Shown: in pieces, positions 23,884 through 33,707 of the stretch
Position numbering within the stretch: the stretch's first letter is position 1
Layout: each line of letters starts with the position of its first letter
NCBI GenBank assembly: GCA_026129905.1
Contig: JAHCHE010000021.1
Span: forward strand, 62,001 to 126,000
Length of the DNA stretch: 64,000 nt
Direction: 5' to 3'
From: Bryobacteraceae bacterium
Lineage (GTDB): Bacteria; Acidobacteriota; Terriglobia; Bryobacterales; Bryobacteraceae
The notes under the pieces: model-generated
Database searches by the model: none
The model's input: only the letters and a program-made list of their open reading frames with translations
What the model was told of the DNA's origin: nothing
Translations under genes and position numbers: made by a program

Positions 23884-25674
23884 CTAACGCTGGTTGGCCT
23901 TGAGGACCTTCTTGCGCAGGCGAATGGAGCGGGGAGTCACTTCCACGAACTCGTCGTCGGCGATGAATTCGATGGCCTGCTCGAGATTGAGGATGCGAGG
24001 CGGCACCAGCCGGATCGCATCATCGGCGGTGGAGGCGCGCATGTTGGTGAGTTTCTTTTCCTTGACGATGTTGACGTTGAGGTCGGCCGCGCGCGCGTTC
24101 TCGCCGACGATCATGCCTTCGTACACCTCGGCGCCGGGACTGACGAAGATCACGCCCCGTTCCTGGAGGTTGAAAATGGCGTAGCCGGTGGCCTTGCCGG
24201 GCCGGTCCGCGACCAGCGCTCCGGTGAGCCGCGCGGGAATGTCGCCCTGCCATTCGATGTAGCCGTGGAAAAGCGAGTTCATGATGGCGGTTCCGCGGGT
24301 ATCGGTCAGCAGCTCGCTGCGAAGTCCGATGAGGCCGCGGGAAGGAACGTGAAACTCCATGCGCACGCGCCCGGAGCCGTGGTTCACCATTTTCGTCATC
24401 TTGCCCTTGCGCGAGCCGATCTGCTCCAGGACGACGCCGACAAAGGGTTCCGGGCAGTCCACCACCAGCAGTTCCAGCGGCTCGTGAAGCCGGCCGCCGA
24501 TGTTCCGGGTGAGGATCTCGGGCTTGCCCACCATGAGTTCGAAGCCTTCGCGGCGCATCATCTCGATGAGGATGGCGAGCTGCAATTCGCCGCGCCCCAT
24601 CACGCGAAACGCCTCGGGACCGCCCGCCTCCTCCACCTTGATGGAGACGTTGGTCAGCAGTTCCTTGTCGAGCCTCTCGCGGAGGTTGCGCGAGGTGACG
24701 TACTGCCCCTCGCGGCCGGCGAACGGCGAGGTGTTGACGGTGAAGATCATGACGATCGTCGGCTCGTCGATCTGGATTCTGGGCAGCGGCCGGGGCGTCT
24801 CGGGATGCGTGACGGTTTCGCCGATGGTGATGCCCTCGACGCCGGCGATGGCGAGGATGTCGCCGGGGCGCCCGAGCGTTTCGTCGACGCGATTCAAGCC
24901 CCGGAAGGAATAGAGTTTGGTGATGCGCGTTTTCTGAAGCGTGCCGTCAAGCTTCGCGATGCCCACCTCGTCGCCCAGCCGCAGCGCGCCCTGGAAGACG
25001 CGGCCGATCGCGAGACGACCCAGGTAGTCGCTGTAGTCGAGGTTCGCCACGAGCAGTTGAAGGAAGCCCTCGGGATCGCCCGCCGGAGGCGGGATGTGGT
25101 TGACGATGGTCTCGAACAGAGGACGCAGATCGGTGGAACCGTCGTCGAGTTCGCGCCTGGCGATGCCGAGCCGGGCGTTGGTGTAGAGGATAGGAAAGTC
25201 GAGCTGGTCCTCGGTGGCGTCGAGGTCGATAAAGAGGCTGTACAGCTCGTTGAGGACTTCCTGGATGCGCGCGTCCGGCCGGTCGATCTTGTTAATGACG
25301 GCGATCGGCGGCAGGCGCGCTTCCAGCGCTTTCATCAGCACGTAGCGCGTCTGCGGCAGCGGCCCTTCGCTGGCATCCACCAGCAGCAGAACGCCGTCGA
25401 CGATCTTGAGGGCGCGCTCCACCTCGCCGCCGAAATCGGAGTGTCCCGGCGTGTCCACGATATTGATCTTCGTGTCGCCGTACGCGACGCCGGTGGTCTT
25501 GGCGAGGATCGTGATGCCGCGCTCGCGCTCGAGATCGTTGGAGTCCATGACGCGGTCGATCACGTCCTGGTTGGCGCGGAAAATACCGCTTTGTTTGAGC
25601 ATGGCATCCACCAGCGTGGTCTTGCCATGATCGACATGAGCGATGATGGCGATGTTACGGATAGCTTGAGACAA
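23884..25674 (-). CDS. typA: Translational GTPase TypA/BipA
   Basis: 596 residues, close to the usual 600-615. GTPase motifs: A-H-V-D-H-G-K-T-T (G1), R-G-I-T-I (G2), D-T-P-G-H-S-D-F (G3), N-K-I-D-R-P (G4). The downstream part follows the EF-G-like domains and BipA C-terminal domain ([15 protein letters not shown]). It binds ribosomes and assists assembly under stress. The apparent start is TTG with no Shine-Dalgarno; no other in-frame ATG or GTG fits before the P-loop. The divergent cyclase gene begins only about 40-60 bases away. Confidence 0.95.
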   Translation of the reverse strand: MSQAIRNIAIIAHVDHGKTTLVDAMLKQSGIFRANQDVIDRVMDSNDLERERGITILAKTTGVAYGDTKINIVDTPGHSDFGGEVERALKIVDGVLLLVDASEGPLPQTRYVLMKALEARLPPIAVINKIDRPDARIQEVLNELYSLFIDLDATEDQLDFPILYTNARLGIARRELDDGSTDLRPLFETIVNHIPPPAGDPEGFLQLLVANLDYSDYLGRLAIGRVFQGALRLGDEVGIAKLDGTLQKTRITKLYSFRGLNRVDETLGRPGDILAIAGVEGITIGETVTHPETPRPLPRIQIDEPTIVMIFTVNTSPFAGREGQYVTSRNLRERLDKELLTNVSIKVEEAGGPEAFRVMGRGELQLAILIEMMRREGFELMVGKPEILTRNIGGRLHEPLELLVVDCPEPFVGVVLEQIGSRKGKMTKMVNHGSGRVRMEFHVPSRGLIGLRSELLTDTRGTAIMNSLFHGYIEWQGDIPARLTGALVADRPGKATGYAIFNLQERGVIFVSPGAEVYEGMIVGENARAADLNVNIVKEKKLTNMRASTADDAIRLVPPRILNLEQAIEFIADDEFVEVTPRSIRLRKKVLKANQR

Positions 25675-25731
25675 GGGAGAATGTTACCGGTAGGTCATCT
25701 CTATTATCTCATGGCGCCGCGCAGGTACCCG

Positions 25732-26400
25732 ATGCCGAGAATCGTCGATCTATCGCACCCGCTCGAGGCGGGACAACTCAGCTTTCCGGGCGATCCGGAG
25801 TTCCGCGTCACGCCTCGCGACGCCGTCGACTCCGTCGGCTACAACATCACCGAACTCGAGTTTGGAACGCACCAGGGTACGCACCTGGATGCGCCTTATC
25901 ACTTCTTCGACGACGGCCGGACGATTGATCAGATCCCGCTCGACCGCTTCTATGGCCCGGCCCGGCTGATCGACTTCGCGCCCGGAGGTTTCGTCCCGGC
26001 GGGGACGCCGCTTACCGCGGCGATGTTCGAGGAGAGCGCCGGAGCGCTGTACGCCGGAGCGAAAGCGATCTACCGCACGGGCTGGGACCGACTGTGGGGC
26101 CGGCCGGAATTTTTCGAGGATCCGCCGTCGCTGACGTTGGAGGCCGCGCGGTACCTCGCCTCGCGCCGCATCGGTCTGCTCGGAATGGACACGCCGACGC
26201 CGAGTGCGGAGTGGCTGGAGTGCCATCGGATCCTGCTGGCCAGAGGCGTCGAGATCGTGATCGTGGAATCGCTGACCAACCTGGATCAACTCCCGCCGCG
26301 ATTCACCTTCGCGGCTTTCCCACTGAACATCCGGGGGCGCGACGGATCGCCTGTGCGCGCCGTCGCCATTGTGGACGATGAGACGGTGGAGTCGGGGTAG
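25732..26400 (+). CDS. Cyclase-family (kynurenine formamidase-like) hydrolase
   Basis: 222 residues starting MPRIVDLSHPL; an ATG 7 codons upstream is possible. The metal-site signature H-Q-G-T-H-L-D-A-P-Y-H-F (H-x-G-T-H-x-D-x-P-x-H) is clear near residue 48. The rest follows the PF04199 cyclase fold with G-M-D-T-P-T-P-S and a C-terminal L-P-P-R-F-T-F-A-A-F-P-L-N-I-R-G. Members hydrolyse N-formylkynurenine, isatin or cyclic amides and imides; the substrate here is not known. Divergent from typA. A palindromic element follows its stop by about 40 bases. Confidence 0.88.
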   Translation: MPRIVDLSHPLEAGQLSFPGDPEFRVTPRDAVDSVGYNITELEFGTHQGTHLDAPYHFFDDGRTIDQIPLDRFYGPARLIDFAPGGFVPAGTPLTAAMFEESAGALYAGAKAIYRTGWDRLWGRPEFFEDPPSLTLEAARYLASRRIGLLGMDTPTPSAEWLECHRILLARGVEIVIVESLTNLDQLPPRFTFAAFPLNIRGRDGSPVRAVAIVDDETVESG

Positions 26401-26439
26401 GGCCTCACCGAGGGAAACGTCAAGGAACGGCCGGCGCAA

Positions 26440-26474
26440 GAGTCCACAAGTGTGGACTCGGCACGGTGAGACCG
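26440..26474 (+). repeat. Two-hairpin palindromic element, copy 2
   Basis: Hairpin one (26440-26459): arms GAGTCCACA and TGTGGACTC around AG. Hairpin two (26464-26474): CGGT-GAG-ACCG. Compared with the copy at 3698-3737 the first hairpin is almost the same sequence, while the second keeps the GAG loop and changes its stem on both sides. It lies 39 bases after a + strand stop codon. Confidence 0.8.
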
Positions 26475-26506
26475 CTCGCAACCTGAGGTTTGCCCCACCG
26501 CTAAGA

Positions 26507-26827
26507 TCACAAAGAGATCACAATCAGAACCCTGACCGCGTCGAAGCCCTCCGCCGCGCCCTCCGTGGCGAGTTCGATCACCTGGTCTGCCCCGATCCTA
26601 CCAACGGGCTTGTCTTTGAGCAGCGAATCTCTCTCGGACGGGTTCCGTGGGAACCAAGGCCACCGAGGCTCAGCAGAAATCTCAATTGGGCGACGGACAA
26701 AATTACACGCTGGCCTACCCGGATTACATGGTGCTCCAGTCGCCGTTTGATCCGGGATTGCAGTTCGGGACGCCAGGCGCGGGCATGGACGGCATTTACA
26801 GCGCGGCGCAGGAAGTTCAGGAAGGCA
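26507..26827 (+). other. Gene debris ahead of the RCC1-like remnant
   Basis: Protein-like stretches switch frame here. One frame reads R-V-E-A-L-R-R-A-L-R-G-E-F-D-H-L-V-C-P-D-P-T-N-G-L-V-F-E-Q-R, another reads L-A-Y-P-D-Y-M-V-L-Q-S-P-F-D-P-G from about 26647. Neither has a recognisable family or a proper start. The simplest reading is one or two decayed genes joined to the RCC1 remnant. Confidence 0.35.
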
Positions 26828-27995
26828 ACGGTCTGGGCGTGGGGAGCCAACCCGGCGGGCCAGTTGGGTGATGGCACTACCACCCCCCGGTCGACGCCGG
26901 TCCCGGTGAACGGGCTCGCCGGAGCGGGTAGCGATTGCGGCCGGGGAGATGCACAGCCTGGCAGTGAAGAACGACGGCTCTGTCTGGGCTTGGGGACACA
27001 ACCTGGTCGGCCAATTGGGCGACGGGACAACCACCGATGCTTCGTCGCCGATCGAGGTCCGCGGGCTGACCGGGGCCGTGGCGGTCGCCGGGGGCTTCCT
27101 GCACAGCCTGGCTCTCGGGAGCGACGGGACCATCTGGGCGTGGGGAAGCAACGGGGGTGGCGAATTGGGCGATGGGTCCATCATCCGTCAGTTAGCCCGC
27201 ATCCAGGCGCCAGGGCTCAACGGGATCGTGGGGGCCGCCGGAGGCGCTTCGCACAGCCTGGCTCTGAAAGACGACGGGACGGTCTGGGCGTGGGGTGACA
27301 ACCAGTCTGGCCAGTTGGGGGATGGGAGCACAACGAATCGGCCGGCGCCGGCCCAGATCCTTGGGCTCGCCGCCATCGTGGCAATCGCCGCGGGCAGCCA
27401 ACACAGCGTGGCGTTGCAGCACGATGGCGCCGTCTGGACGTGGGGAGGTCGCGGCGATGAAACATCGACCAGGCGGCTTGCCCCGGAACAGGTGACCGGC
27501 CTCGGCGGCGTAACGGCGATCACAGCCGGACTCTCCACCAATCTGGCATTGAAGGACGACGGTTCGGTCTGGGAGTGGGGAGCGAACTGGTCCACTCCCG
27601 TTCAGGTGAGCGAACTGACCGGCGTAGCGGCTGTCTCGACGGATGGCGTTCACAGCCTCGCGCTGAAGAGCGACGGGACGGTTTGGATTTGGGGCCGGAA
27701 CGATTCCGGCCAGTTGGGCATCGGAACCACCACGGACCAGTTGACGCCCGTCCGGGTTCCTGGACTCGGCGGCGTCGCGGCTATCGCCGTGGCTGCCGGG
27801 GGAAGCCTGGCTCTGAAGGGAGACGGCACCGTATGGGAATGGGGCGCTCCTGAGTGTGGAGTCCAGCCGGTCCCGACCCAGGTGGGCGGGCTGACGGGGG
27901 TGGTGGCGGTGGCGGGAGGCACGGCTTACTTCGCGGACTTTGGGGGCGTCTGGCCCGACTGTGGCCACCGCCTGGCGCTGACGAACTGGTGGTAG
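26828..27995 (+). pseudogene. RCC1-repeat (regulator of chromosome condensation-like propeller) gene, frameshifted
   Basis: Eight repeats of about 50 residues with the pattern D-G-T-V-W-A-W-G-x-N-x-x-G-Q-L-G-D-G-T-T-T and A-G-x-x-H-S-L-A-L. The first repeat is in a different frame from the rest. A one-base shift near 26930, where GLAGA should continue into VAIAAGEMHSLAV, joins them. The remaining 348-codon frame from 26949 is intact to its stop. No signal peptide is found, so the original 5' end seems lost. RCC1 propellers in such bacteria are usually parts of large secreted repeat proteins. Repeats 4, 5 and 7 are shortened or deviant. Confidence 0.7.
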
Positions 27996-28083
27996 AGCCA
28001 CTACTCCACCGGACTGAAGGACCGGTTGAACCAATCCTTTGGATTACGGAGCGCAAACACGCTCTACTTACAGTGAGCGCACA

Positions 28084-29267
28084 TCACGGTTCCAGGTTTA
28101 TCTTCCGGAGCAGCGCATGGAACCGTGGATCGGCCCGGATCGGGTCATATACCGGCTTGACAGCAAAGTGCAGAATGTTCACGTCGCGTTCGTCAATCGC
28201 CCGATCGAGCCACTCGAAAGCGGCGTCAATCTCGCCCAGGCCGACGTAGATCAAGCCACGGCTGAACGGTGTCACGTAGGACTTCTTTTCGGCGGCATCG
28301 AGTCCGGCGAGGATCGCTCGCGCTTCCGAGTTCCGCCCAAGCCGGCCAAGACCGTAACCGAGCGCGGCGAGCATCGTCGGAGCCCCCGCCATCTTCGATA
28401 CGGCGGACTGCCACAACGCCACGCCCTCCTCAAGGCGTCCTGAGAAGTACAGAACCGATCCGCGGAGCCCGAGCGCAATGGGGTGCTCGGGCCCGAGCGC
28501 CAGCGCAGTTTCGCTTTCCGCCAGAGCGCGGCGGGAGTCGCGTTTGAAACCCAGCAGCCACGCGAACAGACTGTGTAGAAGGGGAGAAAGGGGATCCAGT
28601 TCGATGGCGCGCTCCATTTCCTGGACCGCCTCTTCCATGCGGTTATGTGGAAGCAGGACCAACGTCCGCAGCCAGTGCGTTTCCACTGCGGCAGGGCTCA
28701 ACGCCGCCGCCCGGTTGAAATCGTCCTCGGCGCGGCGCCAGTCGAAATCCAGCCACGCGCGGTAAGCGCCGGACAAGGCGTATGCCTCACCGAGGGAATC
28801 GTCCAGTTCGAATACCTTCCGGATTGCCGCCCTCGCTTTAGCGCCCGCCTTCTTCGCAGGCGTGAAGCCGAGATGCCCCAAGAGACGATTCAAGTCAGCC
28901 AGACCCAGATACGGTTGAGGAAAGACGGATCGAGCGCGATGGCCTGCTGGTAACACGACCGGCACGTCGCCAAGGCCTCCATGTTCGCGAACTGGCTATC
29001 GAACCGCTGGTAGTAACGGCCTTTCAGCCACAAGTGGTAAGCCTCCAGACTAGCGGTGCGCCGCGATGAGGGGGTCGGCGCCAGACGCACCTCGAGCGCC
29101 CTGGCAATCGCCCGGGAAATCTCGTCCTGGATCTCGAATACGTCCGCCAGTTCCCGGTCGAACCGCTCGCTCCAAAGGTGAAAGCCGTTTGTGGCATCCA
29201 CCAACTGGGCGGACACCCGGACCCTTCCGCCGGATCGCTGAACGCTGCCTTCCAGGACTGTGCACAA
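28084..29267 (-). pseudogene. TPR regulator-type gene, truncated and frameshifted
   Basis: The upstream part (29267 to about 28920) reads V-L-E-G-S-V-Q-R-S-G-G-R-V-R-V-S-A-Q-L-V-D-A and F-D-R-E-L-A-D-V-F-E-I-Q-D-E-I, a module that normally lies between a protein kinase or DNA-binding domain and TPRs in acidobacterial regulators. It stops after A-I-A-L-D-P-S-F. The continuation (P-Q-P-Y-L-G-L-A-D-L-N..., then several TPRs to Y-V-T-P-F-S-R-G-L-I-Y-V-G-L-G) is in another frame to 28084. So there is a frameshift near 28920, and everything before the module (the expected sensor, kinase or winged-helix domain) is missing: the homology stops abruptly at about 29267. Confidence 0.75.
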
Positions 29268-29476
29268 TATGTAAGTTCAGAACTCCTGACATGCCCCCCA
29301 GGAAATTGGGGAATCCCGCGTATTTGGGACATGGGTGCAGACCAAAACCTGGCCGGTTTTCGATGAGCCGCCTTCGTCATGATGGCCAGCGATGGTTCCG
29401 CAGCAGGCAGAACTCCTCTCGCTCCCCCCGCTTCCTCACGGCACGGTCTATGTCAATGACAGGGCGGCGGAGGCGT

Positions 29477-29710
29477 ATGCACGGCGCCGGGAACGTATTC
29501 GTCTTCGGGTCTGTCGCCAGAGGAGAGGAGACCGCGGACAGTGACGTCGACTTTCTGATTGACGTCGCCGGACAACCCACTCCGTGGTTCCCAGGGGGTT
29601 TGGTCGCAGACCTGGAGGAACTGCTCGGACGACGGGTCCAGGTCGTAATCCGCCGGTCCTTGAGCCATTTGATTCGGGAGTCGGTGTTGAAGGACGCGCG
29701 TCCCTTGTGA
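29477..29710 (+). pseudogene. MntA-like nucleotidyltransferase antitoxin, N-terminally damaged
   Basis: 77 residues with the nucleotidyltransferase signature F-G-S-V-A-R-G-E-E-T-A-D-S-D-V-D-F-L-I-D and a tail L-L-G-R-R-V-Q-V-V-I-R-R...V-L-K-D-A-R-P-L typical of MntA antitoxins of HEPN-MNT modules. The usual N-terminal helix before G-A-G-N-V is not in frame; a different frame upstream (ATG at 29391, with P-H-G-T-V-Y-V-N-D) may hold it, implying a small deletion or frameshift. No HEPN toxin gene is found on either side, so it is an orphan. Lies at the edge of the decayed TPR gene. Confidence 0.55.
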
Positions 29711-29757
29711 GATCGAAGCGGTTCGCGTACGTCGTATCGAGCCGATTCGGTGAAGCT

Positions 29758-30921
29758 CTATAGAAGCAGGGCTTCCAAGCGATGGGCGTGCACCAGGTTC
29801 TCCGCGTTTGACCAGGCGAAGAGCGTGAACCGGCCATCCTGCGAGGCGACCAGCGCGATCGCGTCGCGCTGATCCTGCACGAACTGGGCGGCCGACAAAT
29901 GCCGGGTTCCGCCGAACTCGGCCAGCGGCACGATCTCCGCCGAGGCGTCTTCGACAGGTTCGGTAACCATCACCTGCTCGACGCGGGGCGCGCCGTCCCG
30001 GCGGCCGATCTTGGCGCCGAAGGCGAGCAGCTCGTAGCGCTCCGTGATAACCGTCGCGCCGTCTACCGCGGTGAGGCCCGCCAGCGCGTCGATGGACCGC
30101 CGGAGCGCGTTGTGCCAGCGGGCTTCGCGGCGGGCATCCGGACCGGCAAGCATGATGTCGGCCAGTTCCGAGGAGAGCGGCGAGACGCGGTAGCGGATGG
30201 GGAGGACCATCGATTCCAGCCAGGCCCGGGACTCCGCCGGCACAACCAGCAGCGAGCCGCCCCGGTGGTGCGCGCGCATGGAAACGGCGATGCGCGCGAG
30301 GATGTTGTCGGGTTCGTGAGGAGAGGCCGGCGCATCGAACGCGAGCAGCGAGGTCAGCAGGGCAGGGGCGTCCGGCAGCGCGGCGTCGTGGTCCAGGACC
30401 TTGATCCGGTCGCCCTCCAGCACCGCGACGTTGACGAACTTCCCCGACTCCTCGCCCCGGCTTTGCTTGACGACGAGCAACCCGGGCGCGACGACCTCCA
30501 GAACGAAGCAGAACGGCGGCAGGGCGCGGGTGGTGCCCCAAACGTACGAAGCGCCGTTTTCGCGCCACACGCCCAGGTGAATTCCGGAGCGTTCCACGGC
30601 CGGCGCCAGGCGGGCCAGCGCGTCGGGCGCCAACGGGATGAGCCGTTCGAACATAACCCGGCGGCCCGCCCGCGACGGCGGGGCGAACGCGAGCGAAATC
30701 GTGGGAGGACGCCCTTCCTCGGGGCGGAGGCTCGCCCAGAACCCCGCGTTGACGATGGTCTCGATGGCGGCCGCGTCGGGCTGCGGCGCAGCCTGGGGAT
30801 GGGGAACGCCCGCGGCTTGGATGTGGCGAGCCAGGTGCGGTTCGATGCGCAGGGCCGCCGCCCGCGCTGTCGGATAGGGCGGCTCCGCCTCGGCCTCCTC
30901 CTTGGAAACCCCGTCGTGCAT
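29758..30921 (-). CDS. DisA_N/DAC-like domain protein, probable non-canonical nucleotide sensor (DACNV type)
   Basis: 387 residues, ATG after AAGGCTT. The C-terminal 110 residues match the diadenylate cyclase (DisA_N) core: V-D-G-A-T-V-I-T with D287-G288-A289 as the DGA motif, L-L-A-F-G-A-K-I, then G-G-T-R-H-L-S-A-A-Q-F-V with R340-H341-L342 where active cyclases have R-H-R, then A-I-A-L-V-A-S-Q-D-G-R-F-T-L-F. The N-terminal 200 residues form another alpha-beta region (G-I-H-L-G-V-W-R-E-N-G-A-S-Y-V-W-G). This layout fits the DACNV sensor group, believed to bind rather than make cyclic dinucleotides; catalytic loss is inferred from the RHR change. Divergent from purE across 66 bases. Confidence 0.75.
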   Translation of the reverse strand: MHDGVSKEEAEAEPPYPTARAAALRIEPHLARHIQAAGVPHPQAAPQPDAAAIETIVNAGFWASLRPEEGRPPTISLAFAPPSRAGRRVMFERLIPLAPDALARLAPAVERSGIHLGVWRENGASYVWGTTRALPPFCFVLEVVAPGLLVVKQSRGEESGKFVNVAVLEGDRIKVLDHDAALPDAPALLTSLLAFDAPASPHEPDNILARIAVSMRAHHRGGSLLVVPAESRAWLESMVLPIRYRVSPLSSELADIMLAGPDARREARWHNALRRSIDALAGLTAVDGATVITERYELLAFGAKIGRRDGAPRVEQVMVTEPVEDASAEIVPLAEFGGTRHLSAAQFVQDQRDAIALVASQDGRFTLFAWSNAENLVHAHRLEALLL

Positions 30922-30987
30922 AAGCCTTCATTCTGGCTCGAAAGCGGCGACGGCGCCACGGTATGCTGGTCTGTTCGGTATATACGT

Positions 30988-31482
30988 ATGACGGAAGATC
31001 GAAAACCGCTGGTTGCCATTCTGCTGGGGAGCAAGTCGGACTGGGAGGTGATGCGGAACGCGTCGGAGACGCTGAACGCCTTCGACGTGCCGCACGAAAG
31101 CCGGGTACTGTCGGCGCACCGGACGCCGAAGGAGACGGCCGAGTACGTCTCGGCGGCCGAGGAGCGCGGCCTCGAGGTGATCATCGCCGCGGCGGGCATG
31201 GCGGCCCACCTGGCGGGCGTGACTGCGGCGCACACTACCCTGCCGGTGCTGGGCGTGCCGATGGAAGGATCCGCGCTGAAGGGATTGGATGCCCTGCTGG
31301 CTACCGTCATGATGCCGGGCGGCATCCCGGTGGGGACGCTGGCGATCGGCAAAGCGGGAGCGACGAACGCCGCCCTGCTGGCCGTGGCCATCCTCGCGAA
31401 CAAGCGCCCGGCGTTGCGGGAAAAGCTCTGGGAGCACCGGCGCAAGCAGGCGGACAAAATTCTGCGCGAAACCCTCGCCTGA
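30988..31482 (+). CDS. purE: N5-carboxyaminoimidazole ribonucleotide mutase (class I PurE)
   Basis: 164 residues, typical size. G-S-K-S-D-W near the start and S-A-H-R-T-P at about 45-50 are the substrate-binding signatures, A-A-G-M-A-A-H-L the active-site loop, G-V-P-M-E-G and P-G-G-I-P-V-G-T the later conserved blocks. It converts N5-CAIR to CAIR in purine synthesis. A purK gene is not adjacent in this window. uvrC follows 48 bases later. Confidence 0.95.
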   Translation: MTEDRKPLVAILLGSKSDWEVMRNASETLNAFDVPHESRVLSAHRTPKETAEYVSAAEERGLEVIIAAAGMAAHLAGVTAAHTTLPVLGVPMEGSALKGLDALLATVMMPGGIPVGTLAIGKAGATNAALLAVAILANKRPALREKLWEHRRKQADKILRETLA

Positions 31483-31530
31483 GCGGAAGGCGGCGGGCGG
31501 CATTTGTCACAATTGAAGTAGACCCGCCCA

Positions 31531-33348
31531 ATGGAGCTTCGCGAAAAAGCCGGCCAACTCCCGCAGGCGCCCGGCGTGTACATATACAAGGACCGCCACG
31601 GGACGGCGCTCTACGTCGGCAAGGCCAAGAACCTGCGGAGCCGGGTGCGAAGCTACTTCCTCGACGACCGGCTGTCGGACACCAAGACGGGCAGCCTGCT
31701 GGCGGAAGCGGGCGACGTCGAGTACATCCTGGTCGACAACGAAAAAGAGGCGCTGGCGCTCGAGAACAACCTGATCAAGCAGTGGAAGCCGCGGTTCAAC
31801 GTTCTGCTGCGCGACGACAAAACCTATCCTTATCTCAAACTCACAAAAGAGCCGTTTCCCCGGGTGTACGTTACGCGGCGGCTCCGCAAGGACGGCGCCA
31901 CGTACCACGGGCCGTATTTTCCGGGGAATCTCGCCCACCGGCTGCGGCATTTCATCAACCGGCAATTCAAAGTGCCGTCGTGCAGCGTCGACTTGACGCG
32001 ACGCCACGCCCAACCGTGCCTGGAGTACCACATCCACCGCTGTCTCGGTCCCTGCGTCGAGGGCTTGACGACCATCGAGCAACACGCGGGAGCGGTGCGC
32101 AACGCGCGGCTGTTTCTCGAGGGAAAGCACCGGGACCTGATCGCCGGGCTGAAGGAGCGGATGGCGGAAGCCTCCGAGCAGATGCGCTTCGAAGAGGCGG
32201 CGGCGCTGCGCGACCTGATCGCCACCGTCGAGGAACTCGAGCAGAAACAGAAGGTGGCCGCCGCCGAGGGCGACAACATCGACATCTTCGGCTACTACGC
32301 CGAGCCGCCATTGGTCGCCGTCAACCTGTTTCACCTGCGCAACGGCCGGATCGTCGACCGGCGGGAGTATTTCTGGGAGGACCTGCTCCAGTTCTCGGCG
32401 GAGGAACTGTTCGCGTCGCTGCTGAAGCAGGTTTATCTCGATCAGCCGTACATCCCCGACCGCATCCACGTTCCGGTGGATTTCGAGGACCGCGCGCTGC
32501 TCGAAGAGACGCTCTCGGAGCGGCGCGGGCGCAAGGTGGAGATCCACACGCCGCAGCGGGGGCAGAAGAAGGCGATGCTCGAGCTGGTGGAAACCAACGC
32601 CCAGCACAGCTTCAACCAACGATTCCGGGTGCTGAAACCGACGTCGAAAGCGATTCAGGATGCGTTGCAGGATGCCCTCGGCCTCGAAACGCCGCCGCGG
32701 CGCATCGAGTGCTTCGACGTCTCCCACATTCAGGGCACGGACAAAGTGGCGAGCATGGTGGTGTGGGAAGACGGGCGGATGAAGAAATCCGATTACCGCA
32801 AGTTCATCATCCGCACCGTGGAGGGCAACGACGATTTCGCATCGATGCGCGAGGTGATCGGACGGCGATATTCGCGCCTGGCGGCCGACGGCAAGCCGAT
32901 GCCGGGACTGGTGCTGGTGGACGGCGGCATCGGACAACTGCACGCGGCGGCCGCGGCGCTGGAAGCCAGCGGCGTGACGAACCAGCCGCTGGCGGCCATC
33001 GCCAAGCGGGAGGAGATCATCTACGTCTACGGCCAGGAGGACGAGCCGATCGCGCTGGACCGCTTCTCGCCCGTACTGCACCTGGTGCAGAGCATCCGCG
33101 ACGAGGCGCACCGGTTCGCGGTGACCTTCCACCGGGCCCGCCGGTCCGCGTCGCGCCTGAGTTCGGAGCTGGAGCAGATCCCCGGCATCGGGCCGAAGAC
33201 CGTCAACCGGCTGCTGCGCCGCTTCGGAAGCGCGAAACGGGTACGGACGGCCTCGGAAGCCGGGCTGACGGCGGCGGTCGGCCCGGCCGCGGCGGGAAAG
33301 ATCCTGGCGTACTACGCCGGTCAGGTTCCGCAAGACCCGGGGCAGTGA
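31531..33348 (+). CDS. uvrC: Excinuclease ABC subunit UvrC
   Basis: 605 residues, full length. N-terminal GIY-YIG nuclease (P-G-V-Y-I-Y-K-D, A-L-Y-V-G-K-A-K-N-L), a Cys-containing segment (C-L-E-Y-H-I-H-R-C-L-G-P-C), a UVR motif (M-R-F-E-E-A-A-A-L-R-D), the C-terminal RNase H-like nuclease (E-C-F-D-V-S-H-I-Q-G and L-V-D-G-G-I-G-Q-L) and a final helix-hairpin-helix (I-P-G-I-G-P-K-T). Makes both incisions in nucleotide excision repair with UvrA and UvrB, which are not in this window. Confidence 0.97.
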   Translation: MELREKAGQLPQAPGVYIYKDRHGTALYVGKAKNLRSRVRSYFLDDRLSDTKTGSLLAEAGDVEYILVDNEKEALALENNLIKQWKPRFNVLLRDDKTYPYLKLTKEPFPRVYVTRRLRKDGATYHGPYFPGNLAHRLRHFINRQFKVPSCSVDLTRRHAQPCLEYHIHRCLGPCVEGLTTIEQHAGAVRNARLFLEGKHRDLIAGLKERMAEASEQMRFEEAAALRDLIATVEELEQKQKVAAAEGDNIDIFGYYAEPPLVAVNLFHLRNGRIVDRREYFWEDLLQFSAEELFASLLKQVYLDQPYIPDRIHVPVDFEDRALLEETLSERRGRKVEIHTPQRGQKKAMLELVETNAQHSFNQRFRVLKPTSKAIQDALQDALGLETPPRRIECFDVSHIQGTDKVASMVVWEDGRMKKSDYRKFIIRTVEGNDDFASMREVIGRRYSRLAADGKPMPGLVLVDGGIGQLHAAAAALEASGVTNQPLAAIAKREEIIYVYGQEDEPIALDRFSPVLHLVQSIRDEAHRFAVTFHRARRSASRLSSELEQIPGIGPKTVNRLLRRFGSAKRVRTASEAGLTAAVGPAAAGKILAYYAGQVPQDPGQ

Positions 33349-33707
33349 GGCCGCGCAGATTCGGCGGGTGCATGCCGCAGGTTGAGTAGCGCCTCCATCG
33401 CATCGCCAGCTTTCGGATGGGCCGTAATCCAGGAGCAACCCAGAAATAGCCGTGAGCATATTCGTAAACGCTAGGCGACCAGGCGTTCTCTATCGGAGGC
33501 CGGTCCTCACCGCAGGCGACTTCTCGCTCATCGTGAATGCCTCCAACAACCCTGATGGACCGGGTTTAACGCTGGTAGGGCTCGGACATGCGTTTCAGCA
33601 CTTCGGAACGCCTGTACCGTGAGGGTGCGACATTAGGTTGCTTCAATATTCACGATGCCAGGTCCGCTCCGCGCGAATCTGTGCCGCCCGTTTCGCCGAA
33701 GATGAGG
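33349..33707. other. Gap of 359 bases with no confident gene
   Basis: The minus strand holds an open stretch (about 33570 down to 33350) that reads like protein (P-I-E-N-A-W-S-P-S-V-Y-E-Y-A-H-G-Y-F-W-V-A-P-G), but it lacks a start and I cannot place it in a family. It could be another gene remnant. No hairpin or repeat was noticed. Confidence 0.4.

Noticed and set aside
24265-25710. Open frame joined to the cyclase gene on the + strand
   Set aside because: The upstream part is antisense to typA; the real cyclase gene starts near 25711-25732.
30963-33389. Open frame of about 800 codons over purE and uvrC
   Set aside because: Out-of-frame reading of two well-conserved genes.
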